A program made the translations under genes and the position numbers. From Acanthococcus lagerstroemiae (taxonomy: Eukaryota > Arthropoda > Insecta > Hemiptera > Eriococcidae), in the NCBI GenBank assembly GCA_031841125.1, contig CM063108.1:48506122-48570121 (forward strand): a DNA stretch of 64,000 nt. Reading direction: 5' to 3'. Positions 46,151 to 57,590 of the stretch are shown here, one piece after another. Under the pieces are notes generated by a model that was given only the letters and a program-made list of their open reading frames with translations, was not told the origin of the DNA and searched no databases. Numbering within the stretch: the stretch's first letter is position 1; each line of letters begins with the position of its first letter.

Positions 46151-48349
46151 GAAGTGTACACTTCTCAACACATGCAAAATGGTAAACTACAATAGCAATG
46201 GAAAAATGGTAAAATGTCTTTCGGGCCACCCTGTTTACTTATTCAGGGAAGGAGGTTGGAATGGTCACCAGTATAGCCATTAAAGGAATACAAACATAAT
46301 GACAAGTTGTATTTTAGCTATGGCCCTCTCTGTTGCTCATTGAAGTACCTCGACGATCCGTGTTAGAAATCGATCCAAGCCTTCAACATGAGCCAGTTAG
46401 GTGGATAAACCATGTTAAGTATAGGTGTTAGTGAAACGACCGTGTACTTTAACTCAAATTCTCTCATCCACCGACCTAGCTGGTCAGTCTCATCGCATTT
46501 CTTGGCGGCGAAGCTTAGTTGTATAGTGTTCTGTAGCCACAAATTTCTTTTTTCCCTTGTGAGGTATCATAAAAGTGTTTTTGAAAATACACTATGTAAA
46601 AACGCCGCATGTTCATTAATAGATTATGGGCCCAGTTTACATGCAGAATAACACTCAAGCTAGGTGGAACAAGTGTTCCTTGAAGAACATCATTATTGTC
46701 TCGCGTGTGAGCAATTTTCGGATTGTGAACATTTGAAACCTATGTTGGGGGATTATACCCGAATGCTCATTTTGTACCTATTTCATCATTTATTGCAGAT
46801 TTGACTGGGACGAGTGCTGTGTTGAGGTTTACCGATCATCGGACTCACTGAGCTAAACTTGACTGGTTGTTCGGTGCCTACTCAGCTTAATTGAAAAAAA
46901 TAAAATGATAAAATAACATCCGGAAAAGGACATCACTCTTTGGGAGCATCCACTCTTTCAGGTGCCCGATAAACGCGGATGAGCATACTGCGCGACAAAT
47001 TCAAATATGCGTTTGCGGTTCCATTCAACCGCCACCCATTTATCAGTCGCATCATACGCGACTAATTTCCATCGCCTACCCCGATTATATGTTTTGGTAC
47101 ACGATGAAGAAAGTAGTTGTAAAAGTCAAACGAGATGCTCCCGTTGGAACATAAATTAATTCCAAATCACATGTGAAATTTGTAACCAAATAAAACACGC
47201 GAAAACCCTCGTAAAATTATTAACAAGTATTATAAATAATCTTCTTAGTAGTCGTCCTATATGCCCATTAAATCATAATGGTCATCTAATCCATACTTTT
47301 TAATAGTTCTAATAAATAATCAAGATGATACTTCTGGTTTTATTAAATTGATATCAAAATACGTATTAATTTATACTAGTCGGGTGGAAACGAAGATGAA
47401 ATCGCTCGCCTCTCTCCCCTGCGCGTTTTAAGTTTCTTGTTGTTCCCTATATATCTTCTCGTTCGAATTGTTTGTAATTTGAATAAATCATCGAACCGTG
47501 TGCGTATATTCGTCTGACGGGAAATATTAAAGAAGCCAAAGAAAACGTTTTTAAATATTTTTTGATAACGATAATTAATCGCGGCGTTTCTGCCCAGTTT
47601 ATTAGTACAGCTTCGCTAAGCTCGGTATTGGACTCTCGGCTGGGTTAAGTATGAGAATCGCCAGGTATTCGGAAATGAGTTGCCGAAGTCAGAGATGAAC
47701 AGTATTGCATCTAGTCCTCGATTTTCGATAACAGGGCATGGAAACGTAATACAGTAGACGTCTAAAAATCGATTGTATCGATACGATTGCGATTCCTCTC
47801 GAGCCATTGGTTATGTAGCATTTCTGGCGATGATGAGAAGAAGGACCACGAGCTTAAATTTCATCGAGTTAGATGTTAATTAGACGTGTTCCAATGTACA
47901 ACAGTTGGGTACAAACAGGTCCTCGAGATTATCTGCATAATTTAATGCTGTCGCCGGAATTCAGCCTGTTGTGACGGTAATCCGCGAATACCGCGGAGAA
48001 ATTCGTCGCAAGTGTGTATTGGTTATAAGGTTTTAATTCGTCCGTTTGATACGTTGAAATATTCATGAAGACCGGACATAATCTGCTGAAATTTGTGAAG
48101 TCAAGTTGAATTAAATTATTGTAGCTCGCTGGAGTGGGTAAATACTTTCGTCGTAATTGATTCGTGGCGGTGGCCGGCCAACGCGAGACAAGGATCGAAT
48201 CGTTGAGTGAGGAACTCTTGGGTCATTCTCGGCTCTACGATGACGCCGGCTTGGACCACCGACTACCATCTGGCCTCGTATTCCTGGTTAGGTGAGTGAA
48301 GTAACGACTGCGACCGAATTAGAATCTTAGGGTTGTTATTTAATATTAT
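46151..48349. other. Unassigned, probably host DNA
   Basis: The complement at 46190-46220 reads AACAGGGTGGCCCGAAAG, a transposon-like terminus without partner. From about 46980 to 48340 the sequence is repeat-free and CpG-retaining. At 48168-48293 a plus-strand frame (SEELLGHSRLYDDAGLDHRL, then PSGLVFLVR) ends exactly at a consensus donor GGTTAG|GTGAGTG, so a host exon is possible, but it starts right after a stop and no acceptor is clear. Confidence 0.3.
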
Positions 48350-49055
48350 TACAGCTCTGAGGCTGGGAGGCAAGTCATCGTTGAGCATGGGCCTCCGTCA
48401 CCTGCCTCCACCTTTTTCTGTCTGAGGCAATGCTTGTCCATTGTAGACCAACTGATGTGATGATTTCGTCAACCCATCGAGTCGTTGGGCGGCCCTTTCT
48501 TCTCTTTTGGTCCCTTGGTATTCAAATCGAGGTCTGGTAGCACCACATTCTCACGTTGCCTCTCGCTATGTGTCCCGCATACGTTACTTCATTTTCATGG
48601 ATTTGCTGGCGTAAACTACGTCTTTCGCGTTTGTTATTTCCTTTATTATGGCGTGTTTTACTTTGTCAATTAGTCTTATCCCTAATATGTTCCTTAGCAT
48701 TGCCAGATGAGTATTTCGTAGTCGTTGGATCTGTTTTTTTTTTGTCGTCGCTCAACTTTGGGCTCCATCTAGGAACACCGGTATTACCTAGCTTTCCATA
48801 ACTTACTTCTGACGAATATTAATTTTACTCTTTAGAATAGTTTTTTGAGCCTAGGAAGCTTTCCATACATTTTTTATTCTTGCCTTTATTTCCTTTTCTG
48901 TCTTGTTTTTAAATGAAACAATTTATTCAAAATATTTGTAACTACCCAGTTATTCTTTCAAATTTTCATGCCGTCTATAAAGATCTCAAGAGTGTTTTCA
49001 TCGTTTGACATTATTTCAGTTTTTGAGAGTGTAGGTTCTTCACCATATCTTTTAT
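48350..49055 (-). pseudogene. RTE-type LINE remnant, 3' part
   Basis: The minus strand ends with the RTE carboxy pattern: RPTTRWVDEIITSVGLQW, TSIASDRKRWRQV and TEAHAQR near 48350-48490. It also retains KTEIMSNDENTLEIFIDGMK near 48960-49020, the block after the RT palm. Several frameshifts and stops break it. Its upstream portion lies beyond an inserted R1-like LINE and a SINE, at 50385-51100. It is more decayed than the RTE copy at 27003-28863. Confidence 0.75.
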
Positions 49056-50235
49056 TTCGCAGTCGAAGACGACGTAGCCACGCTTGAAAGCAAGGTGAAC
49101 GCGGGACTGGAGGCAATGACCCGTTGGATCGAGTCGGCCGGGTTGTACCTAGCAGCAAAGAAGACAGAAGCGGTGTTGTTTACACGCCGTCGACGGTATA
49201 ACTCTCCTTCCTTTCGCCTGAAGGAAGCGGAGATTGTGCCTTGTACAGCCCTGCAGTACCTCGGGCTGTGGTTCGACGGGAAGCTGTTGTTCAGAGAACA
49301 CGCGAAGAGGACAGCGCAGAAAGCGGAGAGAGTCGTAGCCGGATTAAGCCAACTCATGTCGAACCTAGGGGGCCGACAGAGAAGAAACGTAAGCTGCTGG
49401 CGAAAGTCGCCATGTTGGTCCTCCTATGTGGGGCGCCAATCTGGTCCGACGCCATTGGTGCCAGGGAGTACAGAAGAACCAATCTGGTAAGGGCCCAACG
49501 AGAGGCTGCACTGAGGTGTGTCAGTGCCTATCGCACTGTCTCCACAGAGGCAGTTTACGTGGTAGCAGGTATACCGCCTGTGGAGTTACTAGCGGTTGAG
49601 CGGAAGAGGGTATACAGCACAATGCGGAAGATGACACCGAAGAGCAGTGCGACGCTACAGGTCAAGCGGGATAATAGGCAATCCACGCTTCGCATGTGGG
49701 AAGAGCAACTCTCCCGCAGTACCAGGGGAGGGGGGAGTGGATCCGACTGCTAGTACGCGACCTCAATGCGTGGTTGGGCAGACGCCATGGTCAGCTGCAC
49801 TTCGACCTCACGCAGGTGATGATTAGCCATACAGTGTTAAACAAGTACCTGCACCGGATGGGCATAGCAGAATGCCCGCGGTGCTCCTACTGCGCTGCAG
49901 GAGGGCGAGATGATGCCTGGCACGCCCTGTTTGAGTGTCCAGCATTCGACCAAGAGAGGGAAGAAGCGGCGGCCGCCTTTCGAAACGCGGGCGTTGAGCT
50001 GCTTATACCAGAAAACCTGGTCCCGACCATGCTGGATCAGGCAGCTGCCTTTGTCAAGAAGACGTTGGGTTGCAATATGGAGCTGGAGAGGCAGAGACAA
50101 AAGGCAGCGGACACAGCACCCTGTGCCGACACTCGCCATCCCATCAACATCGACAACGACAACGTTGCGGCTGCCAACAACTGACAAAGAATACGATCCG
50201 GCGCAACTCAACAGCAAACAAGATGAAGAATAAGA
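49056..50235 (+). pseudogene. R1/TRAS-type LINE, RT tail and zinc knuckle
   Basis: Plus-strand coding begins abruptly at VEDDVATLESKVNAGLEAM and continues with RWIESAGLYLAAKKTEAVLF, ALQYLGLWFDGKL and REHAKRTAQKAERVVAGLSQ. After a frameshift near 49395 comes MLVLLCGAPIWSDAI and LRCVSAYRTVSTEAVYVVAG; after another near 49735, EWIRLLVRDLNAWLGRRHG and CPRCSYCAAGGRDDAWHALF. This is the RT thumb to carboxy-terminal C-x2-C...H...C of R1-clade elements. The FADD box lies upstream of the truncation and is absent. GC content and codon use are clearly higher than in surrounding DNA, pointing to a recent arrival relative to the RTE it interrupts. Confidence 0.9.
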
Positions 50236-50384
50236 CGTCGTAAATTCGCCTCCGGCATTGCCATACGCCCCTCTATCATCGATATCTTCGATTTCTTCAA
50301 AAACTTTAACCTGACAAAACTATGTTGTTGGCAAATCTTAGATAGCTAACTAACTGGCCGGTTATTTTTAAATTGGTTTTTCGA

Positions 50385-51100
50385 AACGCGTGTTCTACTA
50401 TGCTATTGAAGATGTTTGTGGACAGGGGGTCTCCTTAGGGGTCTGGTTGCCCGAGTGGATAACGCACTGGTCTCGGAATCCGGAGGTCCTGGGTTCGAGC
50501 CCACGTAGCAACTCGCTACATTTTCAACCTGGGCCGGTTTTTTGGCAAGAAGAGAAGAGGGCTGACAGCCGTAACAGTTTCCCCGACATCTCTGAGGTAA
50601 TGCTCGAAAGGGCGGATTCCAGGGCTCGGGTTGAGAGCAAAAAAAAAAAAAGGTCCCCTTGTTTGACGTCCTGTTGTATGACAAAAGTTCTTCCTTTTTT
50701 TTCCTTTTTTATGTAAGCTTTTGCTTTTTTATACAATTTTTGGAGAATTTTAATAATTTTTGCTAGGACCTCTTGAAAAGGCTAGTGGTATCCATATTTC
50801 GTCGTGGTACACCAAGTCGAACGCTTTCCCAAAATTGATGAACAGACAGTGGGATTATAATAAATAAGAAATAACCTTTCAAAGATTGTTCGATCCACAA
50901 ACCGTACTCTTTTTCCAGTCATGGCGATACTTCCGAGTCTGTCGTTTATGCTTTTGATCTAATCTGCGGCAAAGAAGAAAGATGGCACAAATTTTCTCCT
51001 TGTATGTAATTTGGAAAAACAACACTGCCTCTGGCATTTTATTGATCTAGGAATAGCAAAAATAGTATTACGTCTCACTTCAACTTTTTCTTTGGTCTCC
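50385..51100 (-). pseudogene. RTE-type LINE remnant, RT part
   Basis: On the minus strand KAFDLVYHDEIWIPLAFSRG (about 50770-50830) is the RT block that reads NKAFDSLFHKKIWLALRNQG in the copy at 27130-28860. The QGD segment near 50420 and 50655 is interrupted by the SINE 50437-50652. Upstream, KRVRFVDRTIFERLF-like sequence continues to about 51100. Many stops and shifts. Together with 48350-49055 this is one old RTE insertion split by two later ones. Confidence 0.7.
50437..50652 (+). repeat. tRNA-derived SINE with poly-A tail and TSD
   Basis: The head resembles a tRNA: A-box TTGCCCGAGTGG (50447-50458), B-box GGTTCGAGCCC (50492-50502) and acceptor-like GTTGC/GCAAC ends, with a loop CTCGGAA whose anticodon would be CGG. 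The T-loop lacks one base, so it is not a working tRNA. A body of about 130 bp and fourteen A residues (50639-50652) follow. Flanks GGTCTCCTT (50428-50436) and GGTCCCCTT (50653-50661) are a target duplication with one mismatch. A/B boxes imply RNA polymerase III transcription and LINE-driven mobility. It sits inside the RTE remnant. Confidence 0.88.
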
Positions 51101-51220
51101 TTTCCTCGTTAGAATCATCAGCATCGGAATCATGGTCATCAGTTGTTTTCAGTTCTTCTTCTTTGCTGGCTCCACTTTCGCTTTCACCTACTGAACTTGA
51201 CTTCGACATACTCGACATCA
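51074..51220 (-). other. Small acidic open frame with basic tail
   Basis: 48 codons from an ATG at 51220: MMSSMSKSSSVGESESGASK, an acidic stretch (TTDDHDSDADDSNEE), then RRPKKKLK, a nuclear-localisation-like end, before a TGA that overlaps a possible splice donor (GAA|GTGAGA). It could be the first exon of a transposase (hAT proteins often start this way) whose terminus may be at 51813. No similarity claimed. Confidence 0.3.
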
Positions 51221-51639
51221 TAAAGTAAATCACTTGAAACAGTTGAAACGTTAAAACGAAAAAAGAAAAAGCAAACCGAAGCTTGAAACTGAAACTGGCT
51301 GCCTTCGAAACGTGCTTCCTGCTTCGAAGTCGGAATTGGAACGGTTTAAAACGTAGATACTACATACTAGATAGTAGATGTAGATACTATGAGTCTACAA
51401 TAGATAAATGAAGTATATGATATGAAGTCCACACGTCCACAGCTACAGGCCAGGCCTACAGCCTACAACAGTTGCTGAGTCGCTGAGTCCTGACCACTGC
51501 AGAGTTTGAGTTTGAGACGTGTACTTGTCCGCTGTCTGCACGTCAAGTTGTCAACTGTGCAGGCAGCATGCGTTGCAGCGTCGCAGGTATGCACTATGCA
51601 TCGGTATTCGCCCTTTTTGAATATGAAAAAATATTCAAA

Positions 51640-51813
51640 TAAGAGCGGTAGTTTTGATCAGAAATGGAAAATCCTCAAAAAGCTGTACTAAATTAAGAAA
51701 AATCAGTGCAAATCGGTACAATATTGAATATCGGCACAAAAATCTGTACAGGCTCCTTTGAAATGAGAAATTCGGTACGTGTACAGATAAATCGGTACGT
51801 CTGACAACCCTGC
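51640..51813 (-). mobile_element. Single hAT-like terminus
   Basis: Read on the minus strand from 51813: CAGGGTTGTCAGACGTACCG, then repeated GTACCGA/TCTGTAC motifs (at least five between 51680 and 51800). CAGGGTTG plus short subterminal repeats is a usual hAT end, and the repeats would be transposase-binding sites. The other end was not found. The orientation would place the small acidic frame at 51074-51220 inside the element. Confidence 0.45.
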
Positions 51814-54800
51814 TACAAGGGCACTCAGATGATACTATGAGATGGAATCTGTGGAGATGCTCCTTGAATGCCTTGGGACTGTAGGGCTTTAGCAAGCTCG
51901 TTTCAGACTCGTTTAACATTTGGCCTCCTTCGAAGCGTTTTCATTTCTTCCCTTTGGGAGGGGCAATTGGCCCCGTTGCCTCCTCCGTGTATCCGCCCCC
52001 GAGCTTCAGTGACCGTCGACGTCTAGAACTAGTCACGTTCGTCGCCGCTTGCAAATATCGACGGCATCGATTGCAGTGTGCGAATATGGGCCAACGTGAT
52101 TTCGGCGGTGTCGAACACGCCGGTGTATTACCGTTCCGATTCAGTTGTAAAAATTGCGAAACCGGCATCAAAAATGATATCCGTTAATTGTATTCGCGTT
52201 AAATCGGCGCCGATGATTTATGGTGTGTAGCTCTCCGGTGACGGGCAATAAAAATGACAAATCGCATCGTCGTCCGAATTATACGTACATAGGATCATAA
52301 TCGTTAGCCCAGTTTCGTGGTGCGATTGTCTTTTTCATAACGAGACACATACAGACAGTCAGACAGTAAACGACGCGCGAACAAACAAATGTTCCGATAC
52401 CGTTTACACACGGAGAGCGAGTCAGCGTGGCAATGACAGAACGCGAGCATTACCCAACTTACAATATAAAGTATTACAGGTTGTCAAAATACAAACGGTT
52501 AATTATGATAATGAAGCGAAAATAATATACATAATATAGTTAAACGTGTCGTCGTACCGAAGGTCTTTGGTGCTTGCCCCAGCTTCCACATACAGATTTA
52601 TTTTTATAAACTCGCAGTTCTGTTGTGTTTTCTTCTCTATCTCTCTCGCCGACTTTTTCTCGATGGCGGTTTCAAATGCCCCGGTGGTAATAACGCGCCC
52701 GAGTTGCGTGAATGGAAATATATTTATCTTACGTACTACGGTATAGTTACTTTCCAATATGTAGGTTAGTTTGATATTATATTCTCAATCATCTTATCAA
52801 GGACACGACCGATGGCGAACCAAGTGCACTCGGTGGTGTCTGTGTACCGGTACTGACTACAGAGGCGCATTACTGCGGGCTGCTTCGGAATGATATCGAA
52901 GCCGTATCGACACCACGAGGAATACGATTATTTAATTTCCTGCCTAATCGTTGCATAACTATCATCACAGTATCGAATGACATAATGTTATTATATTCGT
53001 CGGCTCTTAATTAAATATACTGTAACCCGCCCTTCTCCTCTACCGGGTCCCGTTACAAGGATAATCGTTTTCTAAACGCTTGTAATCGTCGCCGCTGATA
53101 TTGCCTTTTTTTTTTTTTTCTCGAATAGATATATTCGGTATGTAGCTATTCGCACAATTACATACATATTATTCGTCTTGTGCTATTTACAACGACCGAT
53201 CCTTGTTCGCATGTGATTAAGCCCACATTGCTAGACAGTCTCCGGCTGATTCGTCCGCGTGCCTGCATCTGCTCGGCACGGCGTCTTCCCCGGTTCTCTG
53301 TCCGCGCTCGCAGACCTCTACGGCACTTCGGGAACCAGATATTTGAAATTTGAAAAACGAGTAATCGCGTTCATCACGACGCTACACCGATTCACCATTA
53401 TTCGAAAGCGGGCCCGCAAACGATTCGAAATAAATCACTGGGTTAAACGGCGTGTTGTATTCGGGAAATGGAGATCTATATAGGCGAAGACAAAAATGTC
53501 GTCGCTTTTCTCGGCGAGGAGACAAAAGCGATGACGACTGGACGAAAAATCTTCGAGAATGTATGCCTATGTTTAAAAAAAGAGCTATTTGCATATACGT
53601 GTGTACGGTTTTGTGGTACGAGTCGATGATTTATTCTTACACTAGCCCCCTCCCCTCGAGGTTCTCATATATGACTGGTAATCAGTGCGGCCGGCCGTGT
53701 CTGCGAGTGTGCGCGTCACCTGGACAGATTTTTCACAATCTCGTTTTGATGAACTACGAAAAAGAAAACGATTATATGTGTCAACGAGTGAAAGAAACCA
53801 CAGAGGAAGATAAACTGGCGAAGCTAAATCCGAAATATCCATTTGGATGTCACGAAGCAGCGATTTTTTTATTATATATGCTTGCTTATACAATGTATGC
53901 AAGACTGGATAGAATATATTTGTGTATGAGGCGAAGAGAAACGAGAGACCTCAACGAACCCTTAGATGGGGAGTTCTTCAAAGACAAATAACGAGAGGGA
54001 GAAAAGGTGCGTCGTAATGTGATTTTTATTTCTCATTATAGGTGTACATTGGCTTAGCTCTATAATTCAGTAGAGCTTCCAACTTTAAAAATCGCCACGT
54101 AAAATTTGTGACTGTATATTTCGTACTTTATCAACCATCAAACGTGCTACCATCGATACACCTACGCCTTACGAACAGGGGTAGGTAACACCTTGCTCAC
54201 GAGCTTTTTTTGTTTTGTTTAGGTTTTCCCCCGGGAACGGCGGCCCAGGGCCCAAGGGGAGTATAAATTACGTAATGTCCCCGAGACATCAAGCGCTGGC
54301 CCAGAGGTCTATAGAACTTGCTACCCCTGGAAGCATCTAAATGTGAAGAATAGAACTTTAGTACCATTTACAATGTAGCACGACAGATCCATTCACACCG
54401 ATAGCGTTAAGTACAGTATTCGGCACATATTCGTGTCGTATCGGGTCAGTGTCAGTGATAAAGTGCACTGATATTCACCCGTAGCAGTGTTGAATTAGTG
54501 AAGAATTCGTTAAAAGTATTTTCGCAGTGAATACCCCGTCAAAATTTAAAGTTATTCGGTTTGGCCGTCTTGAGATATTTACGAGTATGAAATTCGTCTC
54601 TATTTAAAATAAGGTCAGGGTACCTAAGATCGCCTATTTTTTTAGGCGATTCAAGTCAGAAGACAGGGGTGGATCCAGATGGAATGGAAAAAAGCAGACC
54701 TAGTCCCTTAAGATTAACTTTCTCTTTGCTAAGACCATAATTGTTGTTTTTCTATGCTTATTTATTTATTTTCCACTTTCTTAGAATACTGACTTTTCAA

Positions 54801-55175
54801 AGCAATTGCTTCAGATGAACTAGGTACTGTGCTCTCCTATATACAATAGTCAGTTTTACTTTAATGGTATGAATAAAAGATAGAATCAAACAATATAAGT
54901 ATATGAATATGCGCTGATGAATATAAAATTAATTTTTTTTACAAAGTTATATTTAATATATTTTTAACGGACATTTTAGAAAACTTGTTAAATTATCACA
55001 CCGTGGAGAGATCTATTTCAAGCTTTAATATTTAGAACATAGCTGTAGAAATAATTAACACCTTACAACGAGTTACTACGGAGAACACAACTCGATGCAG
55101 CTGGTATCAGGATAATTCCAGACTGATAACCACGTATACTAACAGTATTATTTTACAACAGTGTAGCCACATATA
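51814..55175. other. Unassigned, probably host DNA
   Basis: No transposon recognised through most of this stretch. A plus frame at 53452-53991 (179 codons, Cys/Arg-rich) has no known domain and overlaps frames on both strands; probably chance. GGGGTGGATCCAGATGG at 54667 looks like a decayed hAT end (CAGGGGCGGATCCAG) without partner. Confidence 0.35.
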
Positions 55176-55610
55176 CTAACAAAACTGTCTCATTACATCG
55201 CTAGGTTCAATATTTATATCACAGTGACTGTGCAGTAGTGCTAGCCCTGTCAACCTTTCTTGCGACACGGTTGTCCGCGGCCAAGTTTTCAACAGTCGGA
55301 AAGAAGAAAATGATTGTTCTGCAGTGGCATTGGTTAGCCGGAGGGTGCAAAGTATCTGCGGTAATTTATAAATTGTGGGATAAATAACTTTATCGCATGA
55401 CTTTAGGACTTCAATAGCATTCGATTCCAATATCTCCTTGTCCATTTGACTCACTGATTCTGCCTCTAGTCTATTTCCGCCAGGAAAGTCATTTCATTAG
55501 TGATAAATTTTGGTGTTTTCAGTAAATTTCCAAACTGTTCGATAAGTGTAGTAACTAAAGTTCGTTTATCCTTGCTTTCACGTATATCAATCACTTTTTT
55601 TGGTATTAGT
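55176..55610 (-). pseudogene. hAT transposase C-terminal fragment
   Basis: The minus frame 55454-55176 reads YPTIYKLPQILCTLRLTNAT, AEQSFSSFRLLKTWPRTTVS, QERLTGLALLHSHCD. This is the hAT dimerisation domain (A-x-x-E/S-R/Q-S-F-S-x-L/F-R-x-L-K, then L-x-x-L-x-L-L). Upstream coding with one stop continues to about 55610 (TLIEQFGNLLKTPKFI...). Catalytic core absent. Different family from 8234-8705. A partial tandem duplicate follows upstream at 55612-55884. Confidence 0.8.
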
Positions 55611-55611
55611 C

Positions 55612-55884
55612 TGCAGCCAAGTTTTCAACAGTCGAAGAGAAGAGAATAATCGTTCTGCATTGGCATTGGCTACTGGGAGGGTGCAAAGTATCTGCAGTAA
55701 TTTATAAATTGTGGGATAAATAACTGACGCACCGATTCTACCAGTGGTCTATTTCCGCCAGGAAGGTAATTTCATTAGTGATAGGTTTTGGTGTTTTCAG
55801 TAGATTTCCAAATTGTTGGATGAATGTAGTAACTAAAGTTCGTTTATCCTTTCTTTCACATATCAATCACTTTTTTTGGTATTA
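55612..55884 (-). repeat. Tandem duplicate of the hAT fragment
   Basis: GCAGCCAAGTTTTCAACAGT, TTTATAAATTGTGGGATAAA, GTCTATTTCCGCCAGGAA and ATCACTTTTTTTGGTATTAG repeat those at about 55275-55608. This copy lacks roughly 57 bp corresponding to 55391-55447. In both, the protein-coding strand is minus. It is a direct, imperfect duplication made after the element had inserted, since both copies have the same decayed sequence. Confidence 0.8.
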
Positions 55885-56485
55885 GTTTTGATAACTGGAA
55901 TGCCTTGAAAACTGCTCTCCTTTCACGTTGTTTTTTTCGATTATCTTTCAATACAATCCTTCGAAACGAGCTGATTTTGTCTTCGCTTGACACGATGGTG
56001 TAATCAATTTTACAGAAAAATTCTAAAAATAATGCGCAGATACTTGCGTTTGCTGCAACAGTAAAAACAGTAACACGCAAAATGCATTTTCGTGAATTTG
56101 ATAATAGCGTAATGGTTGATGAACATCAAGTATGGTTATGAAGTGGCACTTAGCATAGGTCGCTTATTTCAAGCTATGGACTTACAGAAGACGCGATCTT
56201 CAGGGCAGATTTTAAACTATTAGAAAGTAGGTATCGGGCAAGGAGGTAGGGTCATAGTGTGCAGGCCTGAACGAAGTATACCATGGTAGCAATAACTCAT
56301 TTTCGACCGAGGTGGCACTTAGCATCCTTTGAATTTCCGTAGTTCTAACTATGACCTACCACATTCGCTCACCATCTCATTTATTCCTTTCTCACTCACT
56401 CACTCACTCACACATTCCTCATTTGCTTTCTATCGCTGTAAACCCGACAAGACCAACCTAGCCCCCCTCCCCATAACCATGATCA
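55885..56485. other. Unassigned, with a (CTCA)n microsatellite
   Basis: A (CTCA) tract of about six units lies at 56391-56412. A minus frame at 56080-55856 could extend the hAT coding region but has no recognised motif. Confidence 0.4.
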
Positions 56486-57590
56486 TTATGCGGAGGCCAC
56501 CTTTCTGAGGACTCTTCTGACCATGTTCTTGAATTCCTTTTGGGACTGATGAAGTATGTCGAGGTCAGCATCTAGTCCGTCCGTCTCGATCTTCCTTGTG
56601 AGAGTGTTACACAACCGGCACGCTCTGTTTAGAACCATAAGGTCAGTAGCTGTTGTTCTGCCGTGTTGCACCTGAAATGTTTGAACCATTCTGGCAGTAG
56701 GTCTCGGTACCTGTATTTTGATTTCCCGGAGGAAACCTTCATCGTGTATGTTGCCCCGTAATACGTCAAGAAGAAAACCAAGCACCGCAACTTTCCGTCT
56801 TTCCTCAAGAGACTCCATCTCAAAACCACCCAGAAACTCCGCGTACTCGATTTCAGTAAGGTAATATTGGAAAACTTTTGCATACACGCATTTAAAAATG
56901 TTTTGCTGTATGCTTTCAAGTGCGTCAGAATATTTTCTTGTGATTGGGTTCCAAACAAGCATTCCAAATTCCAGATTTGACCTTACAAATGCTATGTATA
57001 GTGTCTTAGGCGTCTGGATGTTTCCGAAATCTCTGGTGCTCCATAATACAAAACCAATCATTTTTTTAGTTTTGCGGATTAGTTGGTCAGTGTGTACAGA
57101 AAAGGACATGTTTCTATCAATTTGTATGCCAAGATCCCGTACTGTTTCAGCGTTTCTTCAACCGCGGACTGGCTGGGGGGGATGGGAGAATCCCCGGCCG
57201 GGCCCCTTGAACTGCGGGCCCACCTAAAATATGACTTGCTCCAAGAGTGAGAAAATACCGGTTGGGGCCCCAACCAGTATTCCCCCTTTACAATTCCCTT
57301 GCCAGTCCGCGGGTGCGTTTCTTAATCAAGGGATTATATAATATGTAGTTTATACACTCAACGCACTGAACCGTGAACATGTAGCATAGAATCAGTTTAC
57401 AAGTTCTTGATAACCCTTGTGAGTAGCCACAGTCCATGTAAAAATCTTCTGGAACATTAGGCAAGGTTCTTCTACCATGGCAGTGCCTTGCCTTATTGGG
57501 ATTTAAACCTGCGCTAGAGTGCGCTGCAAAATTACCTGCGCGGGTGTTAGCGGGTGAAAATGAGTGAATGATTATGTATACTTTCAAATA
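56486..57590 (-). pseudogene. LINE RT C-terminal region, jockey/CR1-like
   Basis: From high to low coordinate on the minus strand: GLNPNKARHC (probably LNxxK), YILYNPLIKK, then after the MITE TVRDLGIQIDRNMSFSVHTD, KKMIGFVLWSTRDFGNIQTP, LYIAFVRSNLEFGMLVWNPI and ALESIQQNIFKCV. These are the blocks after the RT palm of jockey/CR1-type LINEs (VxDLGV, GFI, LYxxLVRxxLEY, IQxxF). The last 207 codons (57109-56486) are open. A hAT MITE (57159-57315) splits the coding sequence exactly between KK and TVRDLG. The palm and endonuclease are absent. Confidence 0.85.
57159..57315. mobile_element. hAT MITE with perfect 8-bp TSD
   Basis: Ends CAACCGCGGACTGGC and (complement) CACCCGCGGACTGGC form 15-bp inverted repeats with one mismatch. 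CGTTTCTT flanks it on both sides (57151-57158 and 57316-57323). The 157-bp interior includes a nearly perfect 24-bp palindrome at 57256-57279 centred on GGGGCCCC. Non-coding; mobilised by a hAT transposase in trans. Removing it with one TSD copy restores continuity of the host LINE apart from a one-base shift. Confidence 0.92.

Noticed and set aside
50446..50515. Possible tRNA gene (anticodon CGG)
   Set aside because: T-loop one base short, mismatches in the anticodon and T stems, only five acceptor pairs, and it continues into a body with poly-A and a target duplication: a SINE head.
53452..53991. 179-codon plus-strand frame
   Set aside because: No domain, uneven composition (Cys/Arg/Tyr-rich) and overlapping frames on the other strand; no splice or promoter context.
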